A stretch of 64,000 nucleotides of DNA from Methylohalomonas sp034521715 (GCA_034521715.1 JAXHLY010000013.1:222701-286700), one strand, 5' to 3'. Positions 26,573-37,697 are shown, counted from the stretch's first letter. The notes: a model not told the origin generated them from the letters alone. Numbers and translations: made by a program.

Positions 26573-28259
26573 GGCCGGTTTCCGGCACGAGTTGGCCCCG
26601 CTGCAATATGAATATCCGGTCGGCAAGCCTGTCCATGGACTGCTGGTGGCTGGCGGCGACGATGGTACGGCCCTGTTGCGCCAGGCCGGTTAGTGAATCC
26701 AGCAATTGCCGCTGCGATCGGCTGTCCAGCTGGGCGGTGGGTTCATCCAGCAACACCAGCCGTGCCGGCGACAGGAACACACGGGCCATCGCCAGACGCC
26801 TGGCCTCGCCGCCGGACAGGCCGGCGCCGCGCTCGGTGATCGGTGTTTCCAGGCCGTCGGGCAGCAGTCGCAGCCACTGTTCCAGTCCGGCCTGTTCGCA
26901 GGCCTGCAGCATTTGCGCCGTGGTCGCCTGTGGGGCCGCCAGGCGCAGGTTGTCCGCCAGCGTGCCCTGCAGCAGGAACGGCCGCTGGTCCATCCAGGCA
27001 AAATCGCCGTAGCCGCCCGGCGCCCGGCCGTTACGGCGGACGCTGCCGGCATCGGGCCGGCGGAACCCGGCGAGCAGATGCAGCAATGTCGTTTTGCCCG
27101 CGCCGGAGGCACCATGGATGACGGTAAAACTGCCCGCCGGCAGCGTCAGGCTCAGGGGGCCCAGCAGCGTGCCGCGGCCGGGCTGATCGATCCGGACGTT
27201 ATCCAGTTCAAGGCCGGCAGCCTCATGGCCGTCCGCGGCAGGCGTGGCCGCGGCCGGCAACGGTCTGGCGAGCAGCGCCATGAGCGCATCCGCCGCGCCC
27301 AGGGCCGCGGCACGGTCGTGATAGTGCTGCGACAGCGTGCGCAGCGGCTGGAAGAATTCGGGTGCCAGCAGCAGGATGAACAGGCCGGAAAACAGTGTCA
27401 GCTCCGCCGCCGGGCCGAATGTAATAAAGCCGAGCAGGCCGAAACCGATGTAGATGGCGATGACGGCAATCGCGACTGAGGCGAAAAATTCAAGCACGGC
27501 CGACGACAGGAATGCCACGCGCAGGGTGCGCATGCTGCGGCGGCGATATTCGTCTGCCGCTGTTACCACTTCGCCGATGCTGTGCCCGGTATGGCCGAAC
27601 AGTTGCAGGGTGGTCAGGCCGCGTACGCGATCGAGGAAACAGCCGGCCAGGCGGGTCAGTGACTGGAACTGGCGCCGGTGCAAATAGTCGGCGCCGATAC
27701 CGACCAGGGCCATGAACAAGGGAATCAACGGTGCCGCAGCCAGCAGAAACAGGGCGGCGAGCCAGTCGAGACGCCAGACCACCGCCAGGATCAGCAGTGG
27801 CACGAGGATCGCGATCGCCAGCTGCGGCAGAAAGCGGGCGTAAAAGCCGTGCAGCGCCTCGATGTGATCAAGGGCCTGTGCGGCCAGGCCGCCACTGTGC
27901 TGGTCGCTTAACCGGGCCGGTCCCAGCCGACCCAGATGATCAAGAAGCTCACGACGGATTTCACGGCGCGCGTGGAGCCCGGCTTGCAGGCCACTGGTTT
28001 CCTGCAGCCACTGCATCGCCGCACGCATGACGATGGCCACGATCAAACCGCCAAACAGTGTCAACTGTGTGCCCAGCGGCTGATCCTGCATGACGACGGC
28101 GGCAACGATAGCGGCGAACAACGCCGCCTGTGCAATGGTAGACACCCCCGTCAGCAACCCGGCCGCGATAGCGACCAGCAGTGGCCGGCGCACGGCGCCG
28201 GCGTGGGACTTCAGCCAGTCACGTGCGCTGCTTGATTCGGCCCGGAGGGATGCCGGCAC
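26565..28259 (-). CDS. cydD: Thiol reductant ABC exporter subunit CydD
   Basis: A 564-residue ABC half-transporter. The membrane domain contains the CydD-like SDQHSGGLAAQALDHIEALH and FARFLPQ-type region (YARFLPQLAIAI). The nucleotide-binding domain has Walker A GASGAGKTTLLHLLAG, signature LSGGEARRLAMARVFLSP and Walker B LVLLDEPTAQLD. It partners with CydC. It begins 3 bp after the cydB stop and overlaps cydC, so the operon is tightly coupled. No frameshift is seen. Confidence 0.93.
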   Translation of the reverse strand: MPASLRAESSSARDWLKSHAGAVRRPLLVAIAAGLLTGVSTIAQAALFAAIVAAVVMQDQPLGTQLTLFGGLIVAIVMRAAMQWLQETSGLQAGLHARREIRRELLDHLGRLGPARLSDQHSGGLAAQALDHIEALHGFYARFLPQLAIAILVPLLILAVVWRLDWLAALFLLAAAPLIPLFMALVGIGADYLHRRQFQSLTRLAGCFLDRVRGLTTLQLFGHTGHSIGEVVTAADEYRRRSMRTLRVAFLSSAVLEFFASVAIAVIAIYIGFGLLGFITFGPAAELTLFSGLFILLLAPEFFQPLRTLSQHYHDRAAALGAADALMALLARPLPAAATPAADGHEAAGLELDNVRIDQPGRGTLLGPLSLTLPAGSFTVIHGASGAGKTTLLHLLAGFRRPDAGSVRRNGRAPGGYGDFAWMDQRPFLLQGTLADNLRLAAPQATTAQMLQACEQAGLEQWLRLLPDGLETPITERGAGLSGGEARRLAMARVFLSPARLVLLDEPTAQLDSRSQRQLLDSLTGLAQQGRTIVAASHQQSMDRLADRIFILQRGQLVPETGHA

Positions 28260-28262
28260 GGT

Positions 28263-29266
28263 TCAGTGATAGCCGGCATCGGCACGCACCTTGCCGCGGA
28301 AGATCCAGTAAGTCCACGCTGTATAGGCCAGTATGATGGGGATCACGAACAGCATGCCAAGCAGCAGAAACAGTTGCGAGCCCGGCGCCGAGGCGGCATC
28401 CCAGATGGTGTGATCCGGCGGCACCATGTAGGGCCACTTGCTGACCAGCAGACCCAGGTAGGTGAACACGAAGATGGCCATGGTAGCGATAAACGGCATG
28501 CCTTCCTGGCGTTGGCGTACCGCACGCCAGAGCAGGCCGGCACTCAGCAACGCCAGTAACGGCAGGATCCAGATAACGCCGATGTTATCGAACCAGCGCT
28601 CGCGTACAAAATCATCGACCAGCGGTGTCCAGATACTGATGATGCCGAACACGACCAGTACGGCAACAAGCAGTGGCGGCGTCAGGCGATAGGCCCAGGC
28701 CTGGGTCTCGCCATCGGTCTTCATGATCAGCCAGGTCGTGCCCAGCAGCGCATAGCCGGCCAGCAGGCCCAGGCCGGTCATGACCGTGAACGGCGTCAGC
28801 CAGTCGAGCGGGCCGCCGACATAACACCAGGCCCTCGGTCTCGAAACCCTGCACGTAGGCGCCGCCGACCGCACCCTGGGCGAAAGCGGCCAGCGTCGAG
28901 CCGCCGGCAAAGGCCCAGTTCCAGAGCCGCTTGGATCGTATTGGCCTTGAAGCGGAATTCAAACGCCACGCCGCGGAAGATGAGGCCGGCGAGCATCAGG
29001 AACACGCCGATGTACAGCGCCGGCAGGAACACGGAATAGACCAGCGGAAAGGCGGCGAGCAGGCCGGCACCGCCCAGTATCAGCCAGGTCTCGTTGCCGT
29101 CCCAGACCGGCGCCACGGAATTCATCATGATGTCACGGGAATGTTCATCCGGCGCAAACGGAAACAGAATGCCGACACCCAGGTCGAAACCGTCCATTAA
29201 CACATACATGATGATGCCGAAGGCGATGATGACGGCCCATATCAATGTCAGGTCGATAAGCTCCAT
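28263..29266 (-). CDS. cydB: Cytochrome bd ubiquinol oxidase subunit II, frameshifted
   Basis: The second subunit of cytochrome bd, about 334 residues and eight or nine helices. It starts MELIDLTLIWAVIIAFGIIM and YVLMDGFDLGVGIL, both family hallmarks, with APVWDGNETWLILGGAGLLA next. Shifts near 28930 and 28825 divide it; the corrected middle reads LWNWAFAGGSTLAAFAQGA and the C-terminal half (MTGLGLLAGYALLGTTWLIM to YWIFRGKVRADAGYH) is in a third frame. It starts 5 bp after the cydA stop. Confidence 0.92.
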
Positions 29267-29271
29267 GATAG

Positions 29272-30690
29272 TTACCTCGTTTCCGGCCCGCTTGTCTGCG
29301 GGTAGTCATCGAACGGGATATGCGCCGCCGACATCGGCCGCTTCGCACTTTCAATATCCCTGTCTTGCTGTTCCGTATTCTCTTCCATGCCTGCCTTGAC
29401 GATATGGACCAGGTAATAAATGCCGGCGGTAAAGACCAGTGCGTAGACCAGTATGTAACCAATCAGCGTGACCAGTGCCATCCATCCCGTCAGTGATGGC
29501 GTCAGGCCCTGCGCCTGGGTCATCATGCCGTAGACCAGCCACGGCACGCGGCCGACTTCAGTGACGAACCAGCCGGCCAGTACGGCCACGAAGGGTGCAG
29601 CGATCATCCAGGTCAATCCGCGCAGAAACAGACGGTGGTCGTACAGGCGCCCGCGCCAGCGCAGCCACAGGCCGGCCAGTGCAAAGCCGATCATGATCAC
29701 GCCGAGACCCACCATCAGCCGGAAGGCCCAGAATACGATCCCGACCGGCGGCTGTTCTTCCGCCGGCACGGCATTGATGCCGGGGACTTCGCCGTTCCAG
29801 TCGTGCTTCAGGATCAGACTGGCCAGTTTCGGAATGGCGATTTCGAAATGATTGGTCTGCGTTTCCTGATCCGGCAGGGCAAACAATACCAGCGGTACGC
29901 CGCGCTGCGTTTCCCAGTTGGCTTCCATGGCGGCGACCTTGGTCGGCTGGTACTCCAGCGTATTCAGGCCATGATAGTCGCCGACCAGCGCCTGTGCCGG
30001 CGCGAGTATCAGCAACAGCCACATGCACATCGACAGGGCCTGTTTGTTCGCCTCGATATCGCGCCCGTGCAACAGGAACCAGGCACTGACGCCGGCGACG
30101 ACGAAGCCGCCGGTCAGAAAGGACGCGAAGGCCATGTGCAGAAAGCGATACGGAAATGACGGGTTGAAGATGGCCTCGCCCCAGGAGGTAACATGGAATA
30201 TACCGTCCTGCAGTTCGGTGCCGGCCGGTGTCTGCATCCAGCTGTTGGTGGCCAGGATCCAGAAAGCGGAAATAAAGGTACCCAGCGCCACCATGCTGGC
30301 AGCGAACACATGAGTGCCCGCGGGTACCCTGTCGCGGCCGAACAGCAGGATGCCCAGGAAGGTGGCTTCCAGGAAGAAAGCGGTGACGACCTCGTAGCTC
30401 AGAGCCGGTCCGAGAAAATTCGCGGTGGCGTAGGAGAAATTGCTCCAGTTGGTGCCGAACTGAAATGCCATGACAATACCGGACACCACGCCCATACCGA
30501 AGACGACGGCGAAGATCCGTGTCCAGAACAGTGCCAGGCGATCCCAGACCGGGTTTTCGGTTTTGAAGAACAGGCCTTCCAGTACGGCGATGTAGGAAGC
30601 CAGGCCAATGGTAAAAACCGGGAAAATGGCGTGAAAGGAGACGACAAAGGCGAACTGGATGCGTGAAAGCAGTAATGGATCGAGTTCCAT
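29272..30690 (-). CDS. cydA: Cytochrome bd ubiquinol oxidase subunit I
   Basis: The quinol-oxidising, haem-bearing subunit, 472 residues. It starts MELDPLLLSRIQFAFVVSFH, with the haem ligand His in FHAIFPVF; a second His lies in YRFLHMAFASF, and GRVPWLVYGMM is the late GRxPW motif. The quinol loop is short, as in cyanide-insensitive (CIO-type) oxidases rather than the long-loop E. coli enzyme. The oxidase reduces oxygen to water with high affinity. First gene of a complete cydABDC operon; its promoter should lie in 30691-30837. Confidence 0.95.
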   Translation of the reverse strand: MELDPLLLSRIQFAFVVSFHAIFPVFTIGLASYIAVLEGLFFKTENPVWDRLALFWTRIFAVVFGMGVVSGIVMAFQFGTNWSNFSYATANFLGPALSYEVVTAFFLEATFLGILLFGRDRVPAGTHVFAASMVALGTFISAFWILATNSWMQTPAGTELQDGIFHVTSWGEAIFNPSFPYRFLHMAFASFLTGGFVVAGVSAWFLLHGRDIEANKQALSMCMWLLLILAPAQALVGDYHGLNTLEYQPTKVAAMEANWETQRGVPLVLFALPDQETQTNHFEIAIPKLASLILKHDWNGEVPGINAVPAEEQPPVGIVFWAFRLMVGLGVIMIGFALAGLWLRWRGRLYDHRLFLRGLTWMIAAPFVAVLAGWFVTEVGRVPWLVYGMMTQAQGLTPSLTGWMALVTLIGYILVYALVFTAGIYYLVHIVKAGMEENTEQQDRDIESAKRPMSAAHIPFDDYPQTSGPETR

Positions 30691-30837
30691 GGTAGTCCCT
30701 GTTTGTCATGCAGCTGAATCGTTTGCCAGACCGGCGGATAATCGGCATGGCAGGCCAGTACATTATTCTACATCAGTGCCGGGTGCTCAATTTGACCTGT
30801 GTCATGCCGGTGCCCCTGATCACATCCGGCGACATTA

Positions 30838-31923
30838 TCACACCGCTGCCGCGCGCTCGAAGCGTGCCAGTCGCCGGAATGCGGCGCGCTTGTCGCCATC
30901 ATCCACCCTTGCCCGGCGTAATGCCTGCGACAGGATATCGATGGTTTCGATCTGTAGGTACCGCGGTCGACGGGGTAGGGGATGCCGTCCTTGCCGCCAT
31001 GGGCAAAGGCAAAACGCGCCGGATCGCGCATGGACGCCGGTGTGCCGTGAATGATTTCCGCGACCAGCGCCAGGGCACGCAGCCCCTTGGCACCGACACC
31101 GCGGACGCCGAGTAACTGTTCGAAGTCGGCTGCCGCCGCGGCATAGGTGCGCAGCAGGGTACGCTGCACCTGTGCCGGATTGATGTCTGCGGCCAGGACC
31201 TGGTGCCGACGCGGCAGTTTCAGTTCCGGGCAGCTGGCGGGTGAGCTGTCCCACCTCGTTATCGGGTATGGCGGCGATGGCGGTGATCCGGTCGCGTGCC
31301 GATGCACTTTCGCTTGCGGTCAGATTCAGTGCCGGTGCCCGGCGGTCGCAGCAGACCGCGGCATGCGGTTCGTTGACAAAATCCTGATCGTGGCGGCTTA
31401 GCCAGTGATAACGCCGGGCCATGCCGTTGGCGTCATTCATGCCCTGCTGGATCACGCACCAGTCGCCGTCGGCACTGAAGGCCAGGCAGTGGTGATAGAG
31501 CTCGTAACCGTCCTGTACGGCGGCACTGTCAACCTTGGCGGACAATCGGCTTGCTTTCACCAGTGGCGCGGCATCGAGACCGATCCGTTCACAGTGCTGC
31601 TCGATTTCGCCGGGTGTGCGACGTGATACCGCACCCTTGCCGCCGCATACATACAGCCCCAGTTCGCGGTTGACCTCCTTGAGACCTTCCTTGAGCGCAC
31701 CGCAGGTGGTGGTGGTCAGGCCGCTGGAATGCCAGTCGAACCCCAGCACGCAGCCGAAAGCCTGGAACCAGAACGGACTCGACAGGCGTTCCAGGGCACC
31801 GCGGCGGCCATAATCCTCGACAATATGGCTCATGATCGCCCGTGCCAGCGGTACCATGCGGCTGAACAGCCAGCGCGGGGCATGGCCGTTGTGCAGGGGC
31901 ATCTGGGCGTAACCGGTACGCAT
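30838..31923 (-). CDS. DUF763 domain protein, frameshifted
   Basis: A DUF763 protein of about 361 residues. It starts MRTGYAQMPLHNGHAPRWLF and continues SSPFWFQAFGCVLGFDWHSS, GALKEGLKEVNRELGLYVCG and WCVIQQGMNDANGMARRYHW, all typical of the family. After a shift near 31230 the DNA-binding-like helix-hairpin-helix LLGVRGVGAKGLRALALVAE appears, and after another near 30950 the gene ends in its first frame. DUF763 is linked by its helix-hairpin-helix to DNA repair or recombination, but no activity is established to my knowledge. It lies upstream of cydA on the same strand (147-bp gap). Confidence 0.82.
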   Translation of the reverse strand: MRTGYAQMPLHNGHAPRWLFSRMVPLARAIMSHIVEDYGRRGALERLSSPFWFQAFGCVLGFDWHSSGLTTTTCGALKEGLKEVNRELGLYVCGGKGAVSRRTPGEIEQHCERIGLDAAPLVKASRLSAKVDSAAVQDGYELYHHCLAFSADGDWCVIQQGMNDANGMARRYHWLSRHDQDFVNEPHAAVCCDRRAPALNLTASESASARDRITAIAAIPDNEVGQLTRQLPGTETAASAPGPGRRHQSGTGAAYPAAHLCRGGSRLRTVTRRPRCRCQGAACPGAGRGNHSRHTGVHARSGAFCLCPWRQGRHPLPRRPRYLQIETIDILSQALRRARVDDGDKRAAFRRLARFERAAAV

Positions 31924-32569
31924 CCTGGAACCTATCTCAAAGTACCGCGTGAACCGCGTTGCTGGTCCTAAATCGTCGCCGGCAAGGCGAAGGGTGAGTG
32001 ACAGTAGCTGTCGCTACGGCCGAGCCTGACCAGGTTTCAGTCATCTTAGCATTCAATATCGGTTTTGCTGATAGATTGGCGTGTGGCGAATCCGTTATTC
32101 CGGAAACCGCGCAGCGGTTATCCGGAGTAGCGGTACAGAGCCTGCCCCGGCATGTTGTAAGCCGGGGGATGTACCGTTTGCGAATCAAAGGATGGCATCC
32201 AGTTAAGCAATTAATCTTCTTAAATTTTTTGAGAACAGGTTTTGCCCTGATGGGCCAGCCTTTTTCTTTTGCGCGGCCAAAAGAAAGAGGCGAAAGAAAA
32301 GGCCGCCCGGATGACGCGCATTTCCTGCGCTACGCGACTTTGGCGCGGCGATTCAGCCCACGGGCCGTCCGTGCCCGAGGGCTGATGTGCGGCATCCATG
32401 CCGCACCCTTGCGGGCGCTCGGCCATAGCCTTGCGGTGCCCGGGCGCGTCATACGGGAATTTTCAGTTGATTCCGGTTTTAAGCGTGGACAGTCGCCGCG
32501 GTAGCGATTTCTGATCAGCAATGCCGTCAGGTATCGTAAGACAACATCGAATTGCCGAATGAATCCAGC
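31924..32569. other. Spacer without an assignable gene; inverted repeat
   Basis: A 646-bp spacer between divergent genes. No frame resembles a protein family. TTTCTTTTG (32263-32271) and CAAAAGAAA (32278-32286) form an inverted repeat inside a purine-rich CAAAAGAAAGAGGCGAAAGA stretch, a kind of dispersed repeat seen in many proteobacterial genomes. CCGGCATGTTGTAAGCCGGG near 32150 is another hairpin. Promoters of both flanking genes should be here but cannot be placed. Confidence 0.4.
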
Positions 32570-34334
32570 ATGGCTACGACCGGGACCGCATCCTATCCGC
32601 CAACCAATCATTCCGATCCGCAGCCGACATTGCGCGCGGTTTTCACCGGTCTTGTGATCGGTGCGATACTGGCGCCCTGCAATATATACAGCGGCCTGAA
32701 GATCGGCTGGGCATTCAACATGTCGATCGCGGCGGCCCTGATCGGCCTCGCGGTCTGGCGCCTGTTACAGGCACTCGGCCAGCGTCCGTTCGGCATGCTG
32801 GAAAATGTCATGAACCAGACGACCGCCTCGGCGGCGGCGTCGATCGTTTCCAGCGGCCTGGCGGCACCGATCCCGGCACTGACGCTGATTACCGGCAAGA
32901 CCCTGTCGTGGTGGTGGCTGTCGTGCTGGCTGCTGGCGGTCAGCCTGCTGGGCGTTGTGGTTGCCGCCGGCATCCGCCGGCAGATGCTGCTGCGGGAGCG
33001 GCTTGTGTTCCCGGCCGGCGTGGCCACGGCGGAAACCCTCAGGGAAATTTACGCGCACGGCCGCGAGGCCGTCGCGCGGGTGCAGGTGTTGGCCTCAGGG
33101 GCGGTAGTGGCGGCGGCGTTCAAGTTCTTTCACGAGTGGCTTGTCACCATACCCCGGTTGAGTGCCGGGATTTACTGGCCCGGTCGCCAGGCAAGCTGGC
33201 AGAACCTGGGCTTTGCACTCGATCCGTCGCTGCTGATGATCGGCTTCGGCGCGATCATCGGTCTGCGTGTCGGTTTGTCACTGCTGCTGGGGGCAGTCAT
33301 CGCCTGGGGCTGCCTGGCGCCCTGGATCATACAGCGGGGCTGGGTTGAGACCGGGGCAGCAGACGCGGTCTGGTTCGGCGAACTGGTGGAGTGGCTGCTG
33401 TGGCCGGGTGTTGCGCTGATGGTGTCGGCATCGCTGACCACCGTCGTTGCTGCCTGGTGGCGGCGTCGGTATGACGGCCGCCGCCATCATGCCGATGCGG
33501 CCAGGGGCTATGCGGATATTCCGCGCCGCTGGTTTGCGGTCAGCGCCGTGCTGGCCCTGGTGATCGCCGTTGTTGCACAGGCGGCATTGTTTGATATTGC
33601 CATCGCTGCCGGTATTGCCGCGGTGTTACTGAGTTTCGGGCTGGCCGTCGTTGCCGCACGCGTGGCCGGTGAAACCGGCATTACACCCATCGGTGCCGTC
33701 GGCAAGGTCACGCAGGTGGCCTTCGCCTGGATAAGCCCGGCCAATGTCACCAATAACCTGATGGCCGCCAATGTCACCGGCGGTGCCACCGATCAGTGCG
33801 CCGATATGCTGCATGATTTCAAGGCCGGCCTGATGCTCGGGGCGCAGCCACGTCTGCAGATGCTGGCCCAGGCCTTCGGTATCTGTGCCGGTGCGCTGGC
33901 GGGCAGTGCCGCGTACCTGATACTGATCCCGGACCCGCAGGCGATGTTACTGACCAGTGAATGGCCGGCACCGGCGGTGGCGACGTGGAAGGCCGTGGCT
34001 GAAGTGCTGCATGGCGGACCGGAGACCCTGCCGGTCGGTGTAGCCCCGGCGATGGCGATCGCCGCGGTGATCGGCATGGTGATGGCCTGGCTGGCGACAG
34101 GGAGCGGGCAGCTGGCCCGGTGGCTGCCGAGTGCGTCGGCACTGGGCCTGGCCTTCGTCATCCCGGCCTGGAATGCCATGTCATTGTGCATTGGCGCTGT
34201 ACTGGCGGCGCTTGTCGGCCGCTATGCCCGTGGCCGGGCGGGACCGTTTTCCGCTGGCGCTGGCCGCCGGCCTTGTCGCCGGTGAGAGCCTTGCCGGTAT
34301 CGCCACGGCGGCGGCACAAATGCTGATGCCATAA
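32570..34334 (+). CDS. OPT family oligopeptide transporter, one frameshift
   Basis: An inner-membrane transporter of about 587 residues with some 14 helices, of the prokaryotic OPT family (oligopeptides or metal chelates). The N-terminal repeat RAVFTGLVIGAILAPCNIYS and GLKIGWAFNMSIAAALIGLA is diagnostic, followed by NVMNQTTASAAASIVSSGLA, GETGITPIGAVGKVTQVAFA and ANVTGGATDQCADMLHDFKA. A shift near 34245 changes the end; in the other frame LALAAGLVAGESLAGIATAA continues to TAA at 34334, which matches the family C-terminus. ATG 32570 is used rather than the upstream TTG. Confidence 0.87.
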
Positions 34335-34412
34335 CCCGGGAGTTGTCCCGTCCGTGAGATCTGCCATGCGGATATATACAATGACGGGCTTTGCCTTATA
34401 CGGAAGAGTTCG

Positions 34413-34893
34413 ATGAAACGTCTGGTTTTACTTCTGATCGTTGTCGTTGCCGCGGTTGCGCTCGCCTTTTTGAGCCTGCCGGAAGACCCGGGCAGAAAGA
34501 CGCAGATTGCGCCGATCGAGCAAGGCGGAGGAAGCCGGCGATGAAGCCGAACTCAAGGCCCTGCAGGCCATTGTCGAGACCGAACGCGACAAACGCCTGG
34601 AAGCCATGAAGGTCGAGTATGAGAAGCTGGAGCGTGCGCGGCGCGATCTGCGCCGGCGCCTGGAGGAAATCACTGATTATCTGCGCCGTGCCGAGGTACC
34701 CGATACCGACCACGAAGACATGCGGGAGGAAATCGGTGCCGCTAATCGCCTGCTCATCAATCCTCCCTTGCTGGGTGCGTTTCGCGGGCCGGATGATATC
34801 GTCCGTGAGCTGGAAAAGATCAACCGCATCAATCGAAAGCTGGACGAATTCGAGGAGATTATTCGCCGCCACGGCGGTTACGAGGACACGTAA
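34413..34893 (+). CDS. Unknown membrane-anchored coiled-coil protein, one frameshift
   Basis: A small protein of about 160 residues. It starts MKRLVLLLIVVVAAVALAFL, one N-terminal membrane helix or signal, then after a shift near 34520 a charged heptad-like helix (ERDKRLEAMKVEYEKLERAR, RDLRRRLEEITDYLRR) and a C-terminal helix EKINRINRKLDEFEEIIRRH. The coiled coil suggests an oligomeric periplasmic or membrane-linked scaffold. I do not recognise the family. It is convergent with the pmbA-like gene (17-bp gap). Confidence 0.6.
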
Positions 34894-34910
34894 ATTTTCT
34901 TGCGCCAGGC

Positions 34911-36225
34911 TTACAGTGTCAGCCGCAACGCCCGGCAGAGGATCCCGGGCAGATGCATGCTGTCGAGCGAACGCTGTTCATAGGTGTCGGCATCATGCAT
35001 GAACCGGCGTTCGCTGGTAATGGCTTCAAGCTGATCACCGAGTATACGATACAGGCTGTCATCGAAGCGCATGACCTCCAGCGGCGCCCGGATTTCACCA
35101 TTTTCCACCCAGTAACAGGCATACCGGGTCATGCCGGTAATCCGGCAGTTATTGGGATCGGAAAAATTGCCATACCAGAGATTGTTGATATACAGGCCGG
35201 TTCCGAGCGCGCCCAGTATGTCTTCGCCTGCCAGATCACCGGCATCCATTTCCAGTGCCATCGGTGATTCGCTGCCGCTGTTGACCCGGGCATCGAACTC
35301 ACGGGCGCTGCGGGGATCCACCAGCTGTTCCGCCATGCGGCCGTTGTCGATCAGTCCGACCTGTTTCGGTATGACAAAGCCCTCTTCGGTAAACAGTGGC
35401 ACCAGACTGTCAGCACGATTCTCGGTGATGGTGACCAGCGGGCTTAGCTGACGTTCGCCGGTCGCCAGTTTGAGCAATGGTGACTGCCGGGTGCAGTGTT
35501 CACGCAGGCTGAAACCCCCATGGCTGATCAGGTCGAGCAGTTCCGCCAGTGCGGTCGGCGCGAGATAGGCACGGTACTGCCCGGGCCTGATGGCCTTTGG
35601 TGAACGCCGGAGTATTTTCAGGGCCCGGTGCTGGCTGGTCGATTCGCGTTCCAGGAGCATCAGGCAGCCATTCGCTGCCGGCCATGTTTGATTTCACGGC
35701 TTGATTGCCGGGCAGATGGCAGCTCCAGTCAAAATTGAAAATGGTGCGTGAGTGCCAGTTGCGCTGGCCGTGTGAATTGGCATAGCCACGCATAATGTCA
35801 CCACCGGCGTAAATACCCACGAGATCCATGTCCGCAGCCGCAACGCAGACATTACCAGCGATTTCATCGGCAGATGGCAGTTGCCGCGTCAATGAACTGT
35901 CAGTGGAAACAGGCGTATCGTTGTAATTGATGTAGGGATCCTCGGGGCAGCTCGGAAGGCGCTCGCGCAGTCCCGACAACAGATGCTGCGCACTATGGTA
36001 ATCATTGTCAGTGCCGCTCAGATCACAGTCCGCGCTACAGTGCCTGTTCCCGCACTGCAGGGCGAGTTGCAGACTGTATTGACTGACCCGGCCGGCCTGG
36101 CGGACACGGCCATGATTAAAGCGGATGAAATCCGATATCTCACCATCGAGGCAGGTATGCAGATTCTCATTCTGGCGCAGTGAATCGGATAGCGTCTCGA
36201 TCAGTGAGAAAAAATGTTCTCTCAT
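34911..36225 (-). CDS. PmbA/TldE-type metalloprotease subunit, one frameshift
   Basis: A TldD/PmbA-family protein of about 438 residues starting MREHFFSLIETLSDSLRQNE. SDFIRFNHGRVRQAGRVSQY is the early family strand region. After a shift near 35640-35680 the C-terminal domain reads VPLFTEEGFVIPKQVGLIDN and GLYINNLWYGNFSDPNNCRI, then TRYACYWVENGEIRAPLEVM. As in TldE/PmbA, no HExxxH metal site is present, so it should be the non-catalytic half of a TldD/TldE heterodimer. It starts 7 bp after the tldD-like stop and is the last gene of the ten-gene operon. Both members are divergent from the housekeeping pair. Confidence 0.8.
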
Positions 36226-36232
36226 CAGGTAC

Positions 36233-37671
36233 TCAATCGCCACCGAACACGGCAACATCGGTGAATACACAGGCCGGCGAGGCATGGCCGGCATAAAGCG
36301 CCTGGTTGGGTTCTCCCTTGCCACAGGTCAGGACACCGTGTTTGGCATAAGTCTCCCTGGCACCTACTGCCCTGAGGTTGCGCCAGAAATCCGCGGAAAT
36401 GCCGCGGTAACCAGGATTTTTGACGACTTCTCCGGGCCGGCCGTCTTCGATCATGCACCCGTATTCACAGCTGAACTGGAACTTGTTGCGGCTGTCGTCA
36501 ATGGACCATGATCGATTGGTGTCCAGCAGAATCCCATATTCAATACCGGCAATCATCTCATCCAGCGACTGATCACCGGGTTCGATATTGATGTTCGCCA
36601 TGCGGTCAATGGGTGGACGGTTCCAGCCGCTGCTGCGGGCATTGGCAACGCCAGGCAGACGGGCACGCTGTTGTGACAGCATGCTTCCAGCGGACGTTCC
36701 AGAATGCCGTTTCGTATCAGGTATTCACGCCGGGCCGGGGTACCGGCATCGTCATAGTCATAACTGCCGAGTTCGCCGGCAACATGGGGATCAAAAACTA
36801 CATTCAGTAATTCGGAACCATACTGATACCAGCCGAACATACCGGGTGTTACGAAGCTTGTGCCGGCATACACACGCTCGTCACCGAGTATGCGATCGGG
36901 TTCCAGCGGGTGGCCGATGCTTTCATGGATTTGCAGCATCATCTGGCCGGGCATTATCAGTACATCGCATTCGGTGGTCGGACATTCCGGTGCCCTCAGC
37001 AGGGTCAGTGCTTCCTCTGCTGTTCGTGTCGCCGCCCGATCGAATCCGATCTCCTCCAGGTATTCGAGCCCGGCCTGTGCCGGTCTGTCAAAGGCGTACG
37101 TGCGTATCTGGGTCTCGGCACCCTGGTTTGCCACGACAGCCAGTGAGGGTGAGAGAAACTCCACGCTTTGCTGAACAAGCGTATCCGGTCCGCATATGAG
37201 ACTGTCGGTGTGCCGGTAATCGAGTGCCGCCCACCAGTCAGCGATGGCACGGTCAATCTTCAGCTGTTCATTGATCTGCCGGAGATAATCGTGTTTTTCC
37301 GCCAGTGTCCAGTTGTTCCAATGGTGGTTCGTAATGGACTGGTATTCGCCGGAAGCAGGGGGAGCCATGCCTGATGTCTGCGAGCAAAGCTGGAGTTGCC
37401 GGAGTTGCTGTGCCAGCTGTTGCGCCCGGTAAAATGCCTGTTCGAGCCCGTTGAGGGAGATGTCGCTGGTTGCGGCGTAGGCACAGCTGCCGCCGTGATT
37501 GACGGTAATACAGGCACCAAGCCGTGTCTCCACATGGGGCGGGTCGGCCACATGACGATGCACGCTGAGTATTTCCGCGCTTTCGGCCACGAGGCGCAGA
37601 GACCAATCGGTTTTAGCGGGGATGGTATTGCGAAACTGCTCCGCAACGTTTAACAGCAACTCCTGCGACAT
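36233..37671 (-). CDS. TldD-type metalloprotease subunit, one frameshift
   Basis: The catalytic partner of the PmbA-like protein, about 479 residues. It carries the TldD zinc motif HESIGH (HExxxH) in MLQIHESIGHPLEPDRILGD at about residue 255, and the C-terminal metal ligand Cys in GVLTCGKGEPNQ. TldD/TldE degrades unfolded peptides and matures some peptides such as microcin B17. A shift near 36670 joins the two halves (GRMANINIEPGD-type region in the second). It starts 26 bp after the receiver-kinase gene, so regulation with that kinase is plausible. No precursor peptide is evident in the gaps. Confidence 0.82.
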
Positions 37672-37697
37672 TATTCAGGCGGGTATGGTAGTCAAGA

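Noticed and set aside
32220..32430. Possible insertion sequence in the spacer before the OPT gene
   Set aside because: Only a short inverted repeat is present; no transposase frame or target duplication was found.
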